Source: Spirodela intermedia (lineage: Eukaryota > Streptophyta > Magnoliopsida > Alismatales > Araceae). Taken from it: 64,000 nucleotides of DNA. Positions within the stretch are counted from its first letter, which is position 1. The number at the start of each line of letters is the position of its first letter. This document shows, in pieces, positions 1 to 9,830 of this stretch. The notes under the pieces were generated by a model that saw only the letters and a list, made by a program, of their open reading frames with translations, made no database searches and was not told where the DNA came from. The stretch is taken from contig LR746268.1 of the NCBI GenBank assembly GCA_902729315.2, positions 3,279,501 to 3,343,500 on the forward strand. The letters are read 5' to 3'. Both the position numbers and the translations under genes were made by a program.

Positions 1-71
1 GGGTCGAGTGTGAGTCACTGATTTTAGATAGTTGAATTTTTGGTACATTTCTTTTTCTAATCACGAAAAAG

Positions 72-3000
72 TGTGGATCCTGATGCAGCTTTTCCTCGAG
101 TCGTTCGACGAGACGTTCGAGGGGCGGTGGATCGTCTCGAAGAAGGATGACTATAAAGGTATTCCCCTCCCATTGGCGAGTTTTCCCTAGAAGGTCACGC
201 AAGTTTTATTGTTAACCAAATAGGAGATGTCATGGGGTTTGACATCTCTGTTTAATCCGGATATGATGATTTGTACTGCCTCTTTGATATGCTGAGAAAG
301 ACGCTCTCTGATTGTCGATCTCAGTGTATTATCCACTTTTCTCTTCACTAAAGACGTGTGGTATCTGTCTTTTGTAAATTCGATGGGATATCATGTTCAG
401 ATTATTAAATGAGGAAATTTGTTTTCATATAGAGAAGCTGGGTGTGAAAACGACGGGGACATTTGTGACAAATTTTCTTCTGTTATTCTTTTGCTATCAG
501 TGTAGTCACTTTGCAAGTATCAGGGTCTTCAAGAAATCTCTTTTAGCCTTTTGAAGAGATCTCAATTACATCGAAGGGATTGCAACATCATTTATCAACT
601 TGTTAAGGCTATTTCCTTTCTCGTTCTCCTGAGACTTGCTGAAATTCTGCAATGGTTGCACAGTTGGTAGAGATCACGCAGTGACAATATTGTTATTTTC
701 CGCTGAAATGAAAATCGTTTCAGATTGAGTTTTTTTTTAAAATTCCAAATATCTGCAAATTATTTTCTCCCATTTTCTTTGTGAAAATTATATACATATT
801 ATGAAAATATGCATACTTGTGAGGGTCCATCAAAACTTTGTTACCTTTATGTTTCATCACTTTTCGATATCTCACCAGGAAAACTGGTTACACAAAACTA
901 TAGTGGTGACTTTCTAGTCGGTTCCAAAGGGAAAGGATTTTTAAATGGTCCAAAGGCAGGTAGGGCCTCTGATTGCCTATGCTCCAGAATAGACTTTGAG
1001 AAACAAGAGAGTTTTGGGCATGTAGGGGCTCTGATTGTCTATGCTCCAGAATTCTCAGAGGGGTAGATTCTTGCTGGGTCTCTGAGGTTTAGTGAGAATG
1101 CCCTTTTTTTATTCCCCTGAAAGAGTTTATAAGCATGATGAGAGTGTATAATAAGATGAAAATCACAGAGACTTTTCATAAACAGTTACTGATGTGAAAT
1201 TCTCATGACTAAGCAAGGATCCCTCAAGAAGTCGGTAGCATGTACATTTTTATTGACTGATGTGGTTTCTAATGATGATGACAGTCTTTACCTTCTAGTT
1301 GTAGTCTCTTGAGGCGTGTGTGTGTGTGTGCGTGCCTGTGCATGTGCACGTAAGTGTTAGATATTATGAATGGGCGACATCTTGTGAGTGAGACATTTGG
1401 ATAATGTGACTTCAGATTTCTTGGGATTACCTGATGTAACAGACGTAGATTTTCCTTCCCAAGTTACTTGTATTTGCCTAATGTTACGGTATACTGTCCA
1501 TGGTTTGCCAATTTCGTTGCCTTTTATTATCGTGCGTCACAACCCACACATTTTGTGCTCAGGTACTTGGAAACATTCGAAGAGCGAGGGTCATGAGGAC
1601 CATGGTCTGCTTGTTAGCGAACCAGCAAAGAAGTACGCAATTGTAAAGGAACTTGACGAAGCTGTCAATCTCAAAGATGGAACCGTTGTTCTACAGTACG
1701 AGGTCCGCCTTCAGAACGGACTTGAATGTGGGGGAGCATACCTGAAGTATCTCCGACTGCAGGAAGCTGGATGGATTCCTAAAGAATTCGACAATGAGTC
1801 TCCTTACTCCATAATGTTTGGACCGGATAAATGTGGAGGCACCAATAAAGTGCATTTCATTCTCAAGCACAAGAACCCCAAGACTGGTGAATATGTGGAG
1901 CATCATCTCAAGTTCCCACCATCTGTCCCATATGACAAGCTGACTCATGTGTACACTGCCATCTTGAAGCCTGACAATGAGGTTAAGATTTTGATTGATG
2001 GCGAGGAGAAGAAAAAGGCAAACTTTCTGTCAGGTGATGATTTCGAGCCCCCACTCGTTCCTTCAAAGACAATTCCAGATCCCGATGACAAGAAGCCTGA
2101 GGACTGGGATGAGAGAGAGAAAATTCCTGATCCTGACGCAGTGAAGCCTGATGACTGGGATGAGGATGCTCCCATGGAAATTGAAGATGAGGAGGCTGTG
2201 AAGCCAGCAGGGTGGTTGGATGATGAGCCTGAGGAGATTGACGATCCAGAGGCAACCAAGCCAGAGGATTGGGATGATGAAGAAGATGGTGAGTGGGAAG
2301 CACCAAAGATTGATAACCCAAAGTGTGAAGCTGCACCTGGTTGTGGGGAGTGGAAGAGGCCGATGAAGACGAATCCTGCCTACAAGGGTAAATGGCAAGC
2401 TCCCCTGATTGATAACCCCAACTACAAGGGTACTTGGAAGGCACAGGAGATCCCCAATCCCAGCTACTTTGAGATTGAGAAGCCTGACTTTGAGCCCATC
2501 GCCGCCATTGGCATTGAGATTTGGACCATGCAGGATGGTATCCTTTTTGACAACATTTTGATATCTGACAATGAGAAGGTGGCTGAATCTTATCGGGAAA
2601 CGGTATGGAAGCCTAAGTATCAGGTTGAGAAGGAGAAGGAGAAGGCTGAAGAGAAGGCTCCAGGGCTTCCGGGCTCACTTTCCGGCATTCAGGTGAGAGT
2701 AGTCATTTTGGGTCACTTCCACCCTACTATCGTGAGTTTGCAAAGGCCTTAAACTCTAACATTGTTGTCTCTCTCTCTCTTCCTCTCTAAATCTTTCAGA
2801 AAAAGGTATTCGATGTCCTTTACAAAGTGGCTGGGATTCCTTTCTTGGAACCGTACAGGCCCAAGATCATCGTAAGCATCCCTCAGAATCTCTTACATTC
2901 GATTTTGTGGATAATCATTTATCTCCTTCCAATGAATAGCCACTTTCTGATCGCATGCTATGCTTGTAATCCTGGAAGGATGTGATTGAGAAAGGCGAGA

Positions 3001-3315
3001 AGCAGCCCAACGTGACAATTGGAGTCCTAGTCTCTATCGGTGTTGTCCTTCTCACAGTCATCGTCAAGATTCTCTTCGGAGGGAAGAAAAAACCGGCAGT
3101 AAGCCTCCCTGCCATAACAGGTGCTTCGGCTACTTTATAAGGTCATCTTTAAAACAACATCTGGACTCTTCATTCCACAGGCACCTGCTCCGGCTGCAGC
3201 TGCGGTGGCAAAGCCCACTGAGGCCAATGACAATGGAAGCAGCATCAAGGAGGACGAGCAGGAGGACACCACAGCGGCTGCCGCTCGTCCAAGGAGGTCC
3301 AGGCGCGAAACATAA
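72..3315 (+). CDS. CNX: Calnexin, copy A (5' end beyond the window)
   Basis: ER membrane lectin chaperone that binds monoglucosylated glycoproteins. Exons read as about 72-158, 1563-2692, 2800-2871, 2979-3098 and 3181-3315 (TAA), all with GT-AG borders. The first visible exon encodes [12 protein letters not shown] of the luminal lectin domain. The large exon carries the rest of that domain ([23 protein letters not shown]) and the P-domain, with four type-1 repeats ([14 protein letters not shown] and variants) followed by type-2 repeats ([18 protein letters not shown]). The exon at 2979 encodes the single membrane segment ([20 protein letters not shown]). The cytosolic tail is acidic and ends in RPRRSRRET. 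The signal-peptide exon must lie left of base 1, and the acceptor at 72 is uncertain. No frameshift or stop is seen, so the gene looks functional. The middle of the gene is almost identical to copy B. Confidence 0.93.
955..1052 (+). repeat. Short imperfect direct repeat in the calnexin A intron
   Basis: A segment of about 34 bases (core CTCTGATTG followed by CTATGCTCCAGAAT) occurs at about 955-988 and again at about 1018-1052, within the 1.4-kb intron. A (GT)n tract lies near 1317-1330. No coding capacity is apparent in this intron. Confidence 0.6.
1563..2894 (+). repeat. Near-identical paralogous tract shared with 11180-12511
   Basis: Calnexin exon 3, intron 3, exon 4 and the first 23 bases of intron 4 match copy B at a constant offset of 9,617 bases with no indel. 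The one difference I found is synonymous (T1933 against C11550, Tyr). Just upstream, the last 46 or so bases of the preceding intron show several mismatches, and the rest of that intron does not align. Downstream the match stops abruptly at 2894, and exons 5 and 6 are clearly diverged. Confidence 0.9.
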
Positions 3316-5093
3316 GGCTAGCTCCTTGTACCCCAAGGATTTTGGCTGTGTTGGAGGAACTTCTTGGCACATAGTGCCTGGTTTAGACTGTAAACCTTTT
3401 AACTCCAAGGTCAAGCCGCCGGAGGAACACTTTTCATTTTTGCCCCATCTCTTATCCCTTCATTTATTCAAGTAGGTTCCACTTTTTGGCTCGTCTGTGA
3501 AAGTTATTGGCGAGTACTATTTTGCATCATCTTCTCAGGCAGGAAAAATGGCGTAGACGGTGAAGGACTCTCTCGCTTTGGCTACATTTCTTACTCTACC
3601 ATCTGCTAGGATCTCCCCTTGAGTGCCCTTCCTTCCATGCCTCCTCGGATTAAGAATAAAGAGATGCAAGAGATACATGGATTAATAAAGAGGAGCGTCT
3701 ATTGATTGAAAGACATGCAATAGACACTTCCCTTGGATTTGATTCCTCAATTGTAGTTATTAGAAGTATCAATGAGAATTTTGATGAAAGCTAAATAGCC
3801 AACCAAGTATCATCAGTAGTATGTTATTAAATACCAAGTAAGATAATGGCCATTTGGAAGTAAGCCCTAAAGAAATGAGATTGGTGTCCACTTATACAAT
3901 GCAGCAAACACCTTAAGTAAGTTTGAAATATTTGATTGATAATTATTTTTTTGCCACTATGGTTTGAAGGTGAATATCAGTAGTATTGATTAGCAAGGTC
4001 AATGAACTCGTCCCTTATGTATATTAGTTGCATCTCACACCTTAAAACAATGAAACTCACCAAAAAGAAGTTATAACTCTTTAAGAACTTGTATTTCTTC
4101 TCAACTTATTATTTTGATTCTCCAGGGCTAATGAGTGTTGTATATAGATTTTTGTGACCATGGTATTCAAATTTAAGTTAATTGAAGCCTTGATGTTAAG
4201 TGGAGGTTTTTTGAAACATTAGGATATGCTCATTTCACTAATTCTTTGTTAATTTTTAAATTGAAGCATCACAAACTCAATAATCTATGAAAAATGGTTC
4301 AAATATATTTTACAAAGAAAATAAGTTTTCTTATCTAATTTGGGCAGCATAATTTCAGCCAAGAAATACATATTTAAGAAGATATTAATGTGCTAACAAG
4401 GATGTAAAATACGATAATATTTGGCATCATAAAAGTGATAACCTAGGTTGCTTGGGAAACAAGTTATATGCTCTAGAAATTGTGAAGCATGAAGAAAATG
4501 AGGAGAGAGTCCGAGGTAAGGTCTTCTATGGGTAGTAACTACTTACCTCTCTAGCCTTCATCACTCCACAACTTTGTAAATCTAGGGTCAAGTCCTTACT
4601 ACTGATGTCTTGTCGTCTCTTGCAATTACTTTTTTAAAGTATGTTTGTGTGTCCACTAGCTAAGCTCCTTCTACTTTTACTTAGGTTGTCCCTAACTTCT
4701 CCACCATACTCATTATGGGTGGAAAGTGGAAGAGACATGGCTGAGATAATAGGCATGGTCATGGATGCAATGGAAAATGCGACTTAGGTGATTGGGGCCA
4801 TCTCCCTCTATGCAAGCACTACGGGCAAATCAATCATTGATTAGACAAGTGCTAAAATAAGTTCGATAAGTTTGATGATTGAGCTCAGATTACAGTCAAC
4901 TCAATATTATCTAAGAACTTCAACATATCTTTATTCTGGGCAGAATATGATGATTGGATGAAGTATAAGGAGGCCTACATTAACGAGTCATTCAACCACC
5001 TATGCTACTACTTCCACTTCATATATTATCACTTTACTTGTCTCAAATCCAACCTCTTAGATTATTGACTCAAGGTGTTGACTCATATGTTAA
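3316..5093. other. Calnexin A 3' flank and AT-rich intergenic DNA
   Basis: The first 300 or so bases are probably the calnexin 3' UTR. The rest is AT-rich, with stops in all frames and no conserved protein segment that I recognise. It probably includes eroded transposon sequence next to the copia pieces that follow. Confidence 0.5.
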
Positions 5094-5445
5094 TGTTGAC
5101 ACAAGAGAGTAGAATCTTAAAATCTATAAACATTAAATTAAAATACATAACTCCTATATAAAAGAGAGGAAAGATAAAAAAAAGAGATAAATAATGAGTC
5201 TTAGTAGGTCGAAAGTACAATATTACTATTGAACACTCTTTCTCAAGTTAGAACATACAAGTTAAATATGTCGAACTTGGTACATGTGGTGTTGTAAGAG
5301 ATGCCAGTCAGACTCTTTGTGAAAACATCTACAAACTAATGAGATGATGTCATATAATGAATAGAGATAAGTCCAAATATAATCTTATCTTGAATCTAGT
5401 GACAGTCAATTTCAATGTGTTTTGTACGTTCATGAAAGGTGAAAT
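5094..5445 (-). mobile_element. Ty1/copia 3' end fragment (LTR plus RNase H tail), minus strand
   Basis: Read on the minus strand, the right part is the end of a copia polyprotein region followed by a purine-rich stretch and an LTR of about 142 bases (5094-5235) with TG...CA ends. The LTR closely resembles the reverse complement of the LTR at 58733-58860: both end in TTGTGTCAACA or TTGTCAACA, and both follow a TCTA(A/G)(C/T)TTGAGA-type purine tract. The left part of the element is missing. The fragment abuts a copia remnant in the opposite orientation near 5450. Confidence 0.7.
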
Positions 5446-5449
5446 TACG

Positions 5450-8005
5450 AACAATGAAGATGGCGGCTTGATTGTCTCAATGCATGGGCATTGTACCACC
5501 TCTCTCCTTAGTTATCGTTATTACATCATTTTTATAGATGATTAATTTCGTGTCTCATGAGTCTGTCTCTACCAAGTTGCACTAATGTACTTCTTATTGT
5601 TCAATAATTTATTCATGAAGTTGTTACTCAATACTCTTTGATTCCAAAAATTCTTTGAATGAAAAATGTTATCAAATTTGTTCAAGGTTCCTTCCAAGAT
5701 CATTATATATCCCTCAACATTCTCCACCAAATATCTTGTTCACACACTTCTCAATAAAATAAGGTAGTTGAATGCAAACATCATCACTTTTTTGATGTCA
5801 TTTGAATATTATTGATAAAGATAGAAGTCACTCACTATTTATGGTCTAACACTATTTTTATAGCTATCAATTTACTCAATCAATTTTCCTCTTCACCCTT
5901 GCGTTGAGAAGTCTTACTTCGTCGTCTTTATCTTCATATGGATCTCTTTTCTCTCCCACCATGAGTGTTTAGATGCACTAACTTTGTTTAAGGCCATTTA
6001 TTTAATATTTTCAAACTCTCTCTTCAAGCTCTTAAAAGGATATTTGTTGGTTATTCTTACACTCATAATGATTACCACATACTTTTTGGATTATTAACAA
6101 CACATATTTTTATCTCTACCAATGTCGCATTCTTTAAAAACACTTGATTTTTCTCTACTAATTTTATTACCCTCACATCTCCCTCACCTTCACTATTACT
6201 TTATTTATCACTACCTTCTTTAGAAGAGTTATTAAACTCACTACTGATTGAATCATCAAACCTAGACTCATTGTCCTTGTCTACTTTGATGTTAACTCTA
6301 CCTTCAAGTATGCCGCCATTACTTAACTCCAACCTTTATCTACTAATCGTTATTCGAAAAAATATTTGAAGTTGTACTTATTACCTTATTTCTCTCTTTA
6401 TTTTTATGACCATTTTCGCCTTAATGCTTACCTCTGAGTCAATACCCAAGATGTATTTAGAGGTTCTGTAGGTATCTTAGTTAAAGGTGGCTATAAACTT
6501 AAGAGCATAATGTCATGATTACATGCAAAATATGAGAGTTAATTATTTGTCCTAAGAATACTAACATTGTCACTCGTAAGTGGATGTTTACACACAAGTA
6601 TTCCCAAAAATGTAATATCATTTAGCACAAAGTGCACCTAGTGGCTTTGGGTTTTTTTCAAACAAATGGTGTCAATTACCAAGAAACATTTTCTATAATT
6701 ATTTACCTCAACTCTATTCATATATTGTTCTTCTTAGTTCTCAATCAATAGTAGATGTTTATATAATTTGACATCTTTGATACTTTTTTTTATATAGAGA
6801 CTTAACCCAACAAGTTTTTATGAAGTAGCCTCTAGAGGATATTACTATTCACGAAGCATCTTAAGTATGACTTCTCAAACGTATCATTTATGAACTCAAA
6901 TAGAGCATTTGGGGGTGATTTGTCAAGTTTAGTAAGATCTTAACTATTCATGGGTTCACAACATGCACAATAGACCCTATTGTCTTCCACAATATATTGG
7001 TATTAGTAATATCATTTTAGTAATTTATGTCGATGACATCTTTCTCTCAAGTAGTGACATGGTTGACATTACATACACTAAGGCTTGCCTGCATAAATAC
7101 TTCATTACTAGAGATATGGGCAAATCTTATTATTTCTTAGAGTTCAAATTGATCTATCAACATGCATGAATAGTTCTATATCAACACAAGCATGTGCTGA
7201 ATTTATTGGAAGACGTTAATCTTTTGAGATGTAAACTTGAGTTATCACTGATTAACTCAAGACCTATTTTTAGAACACTACATTTTCTCTCCTTGATGAT
7301 GTTAATCAATATTAATCATTGATCAGGAAGTTAATCTATTGGACAATCACTCGTTCTAACATTGTCTACATGATAGGACTTCTCAACCAGTTTATGTACA
7401 AGCTATGTCAAACACACTAGTTATGAGGACTAAGAGTGTTGACATATGTCAAACATGCTCTGATATGAGGCTTGGTATATCAGTGACATTGACATTTTCT
7501 GAGTTGAGGCTTACTCAAAGTCTAACTATGTAGGTGACAAAGGTGATTGTAAATCTACATATAGGTATTATACATACGTTGGAGGTAACCTTGTCACTTA
7601 GTATAATAAGAAACAAAATGTGATATCTCACTCCAATGAGACGACATGTGAAATGATATAAGATACATTCAATTCTATAAAAGTTATTCTTTTCAGTACA
7701 TACTTCTATGCCTATGTTATGACAACAAAATAATTTTAATTACAAACAACTTAACATTTCATGAGTGCATGAAACACATTGAGATAGATTGTTACTATAT
7801 TTACAACAAAGTACTCAAATGACTCATCATAACACCACATGTTATATCATCAAAGGGATTAGTTATCTTCACAAAAAGTCTAAGTGAGACATCTTGCAAC
7901 ACTCTATAGAATAAGTTAAGAATGTTGGACATCTACTCTCTAGTTTGAGGAAAAGTGTAAGTGGGCCATATTAGCCTAATGAGCTTATTGTATCTCCTCT
8001 TTTCC
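5450..8005 (+). mobile_element. Degenerate Ty1/copia element (integrase, RT, RNase H, partial 3' LTR)
   Basis: Plus-strand translation, interrupted by many stops, shows copia signatures in the canonical order. These are an integrase-core piece (YYIIFIDD, about 5519-5545), the reverse transcriptase catalytic region (YVDDI, about 7026), an RNase H piece (VGDKGD then YVGGNLVT, about 7530-7600) and a purine-rich tract at about 7940-7955. A truncated LTR follows (7956 to about 8005, with GTGGGCCATATTAG). It is too decayed to be active. The LTR piece matches the minus-strand LTR at 8765-8917, so both belong to one family. Confidence 0.75.
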
Positions 8006-8021
8006 TAGCCATCGCTATGGA

Positions 8022-8127
8022 CAATTATGAAAGAACTCAAAGTTTATCAACCTATTTTTACGATATTTAACTTGTATGACTAAATCAATGATGAGAGGTT
8101 GATAAATCTTGAGTTCATTCATAATTG
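8022..8127. repeat. Inverted repeat (32-base arms, 42-base loop)
   Basis: Arms at 8022-8053 and 8096-8127 are complementary at about 29 of 32 positions (core CAATTATGAA...TTTATCAACCT). It could be a hairpin of a small MITE-like element or part of the decayed retrotransposon. No target-site duplication was identified. Confidence 0.6.
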
Positions 8128-8399
8128 AATTGAGTGGACGTACAATAGAGGAAGTGATACTCTTGAACATCTAATAATTATGGTCAAGTCTATCATACAT
8201 CATTCATCGTATTTGTCACTCTTCTCCTCCAGAGGATCTTTGGTGAGAGATGACAACTTACTATGTGACTGGGAAAAAGTGTTTGAACTCGCTGCCTATT
8301 ATATGTAATTTGTCATATTGAATACTTCGAGTACTATTGAGTTGTGCCACGAAGGTATTTAAGAGAGAGGTAGAAGACGCTAGTGTCAACTAACTAGGT

Positions 8400-8816
8400 G
8401 GCAAACCCTAACATCCCAATCGAAGAGATGCTAGTGTCAGCGCTCGTACGGTGTGAGCCATACGACGTTCGGCATGGCGAGGTGGTGTGCTGGCGGCCCC
8501 AGTGTGTGCACTGCTGGTGGACGCGCGGCGTGCGAGGCGTGTGCCATTGGAGGATATAAGGGCCAGCTTGGCATTGGATGAGAGGGGGCCGATAAGGGGT
8601 GTGTGAGAGAGGGGCCAGCGGCATGCCCTAGGATGAGAGGGGGCCGATAAGGGGTGTGTGAGAGAGGGGCCCAGCGGGGAAGGGGTTGGCGTGCCCTAGG
8701 ATGAGAGGGCGGGAGGGCAGTGCCATGCCCTAAAATAAATGGAGGCCGGCCTGCTTTGATACTATGTGAAGCGTGAAGAGAATCAGGAAAGAGAGTCATC
8801 TACCCTATATATATAT

Positions 8817-8860
<44 letters not shown>

Positions 8861-8917
8861 GAGATATAATAGCCCATTAGACCCATATGGCCCACTCACA
8901 TAAATCAATATTCAACA
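8400..8917 (-). mobile_element. Copia 5' end, minus strand: LTR, primer-binding site and GC-rich leader
   Basis: On the minus strand an LTR of about 153 bases (8765-8917) begins TGTTGAATATTG and ends CTTCACA. It is followed directly by TAGTATCAAAGCAGG (8750-8764), a close variant of the initiator-tRNA-Met primer-binding site of plant copia elements. The downstream leader (about 8400-8749) is GC-rich and could encode a low-complexity Pro/His-rich peptide. The copia leader at 53.6-53.95 kb has similar Pro/His-rich coding. Body and 3' LTR are missing. A (TA)n-(GA)n microsatellite (about 8806-8855) lies inside the LTR. Confidence 0.75.
8576..8732. repeat. Three imperfect GC-rich tandem units
   Basis: Units at 8576-8630 (55 bases), 8631-8698 (68) and 8699-8732 (34) each begin GGATGAGAGG and end TGCCCTA. 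Units 1 and 2 share GGGGCCGATAAGGGGTGTGT. The units differ mostly by internal indels. They lie in the GC-rich leader of the minus-strand copia 5' end. Confidence 0.85.
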
Positions 8918-9420
8918 TAAATGTCAACTTTGGTGCAATAACTAGAAGAGTTATGGAGGTTAAGATTTCAAAACTAGAAGTATTTCACCCTTTTCTTAAC
9001 TAACTTTTTGAGGTTATCATTTTTTTATTATTATTCGTTATTCTTTAATAGCAAGTTTTTTCTTCATCTTTAAGAATAATGCTTGACTTATTTAGAAAAT
9101 TTGGTCACAAGCTAAGGTAAGGTAACCCATGTATTGTTATGACCTTTCGAAAATTTCAAGGTTGGGTTGAGAAAAGATGTCAAAACGTCATTATTAGGGC
9201 ACTTCATGTCTTCTATGCAAAAAACTAGGTATTAGATATTTAATTAGGCCAAGAGGCTGAAAAGTAAGAGGGCGTTAATTTATGAAAAGTTGGGATTCAA
9301 TCCACAAAATGAGAGGAGATCAACAATTCAACTAGTCTGTCAGTAGCTAATATTAATGAATTAACTCTGCTACGCAAAAAATTGAGATACATGACACCTT
9401 TGTTTGGCTTCCAAAGTCAT
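8918..9420. other. AT-rich intergenic DNA
   Basis: No gene or clear element is seen between the LTR fragment and the calnexin B upstream region. Confidence 0.5.
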
Positions 9421-9427
9421 GGGGGGT

Positions 9428-9519
9428 CACGTGGCAGCCGTCTCTAGATCTGCTCACGGAGCCTGATGACGTGGGGACGTATGATTCGTCCTTCGATACG
9501 TGGCAGTTCTCCCGATTGG
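9428..9519 (+). promoter_or_regulatory. UPR-like elements upstream of calnexin B
   Basis: Three motifs stand out in a GC-rich block 310-400 bases before the calnexin B start. CACGTG (9428-9433) is a G-box. GATGACGTGG (9465-9474) matches the UPRE/XBP1-type site GATGACGTG(T/G). CGTGG at 9499-9503 and ATTGG at 9515-9519 form an ERSE-like pair with an 11-base spacer instead of the usual 9. Calnexin genes are known to be induced by ER stress through bZIP28/bZIP60 acting on such sites. That these copies are functional is inference. Confidence 0.55.
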
Positions 9520-9830
9520 TGGATGCTATGTCACGGAAGCCTTCCTCTGACTCTCTTTCCCTATAATTGTCCGAGGATCCCTTGCGAAGAAATATGTGCC
9601 CCCCCGCTCTCGTCTCTGGATCCGTCCGCTGTTCTTCCGGCAGTGGAGATCGAAGATTTGGTCGTCCCTCTACCCCCTGACTGGAAGGTATCCACCGAGT
9701 CAGAGCGTTTGCCACGGGTGAGCTCTTGTTCTCGACCGTCAGATCTGTCCTTTCGTCCCCTTTTCTTGGAGTAGGGTTTTTAGACCGAGTGTATTAATCT
9801 CGCCTCTTTTTCTATTGCAGCATCCTCGTC

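Noticed and set aside
1945-2444. Minus-strand open frames (104, 153 and 111 residues) in the calnexin P-domain, repeated in copy B at 11562-12061
   Set aside because: Shadows of the repetitive Pro/Asp/Glu codons. They recur in copy B only because the DNA there is identical.
8437-8799. 120-residue Pro/His-rich minus-strand frame as a host gene
   Set aside because: It lies between an LTR with primer-binding site and missing copia body, so it is retrotransposon leader; coding status is not supported.
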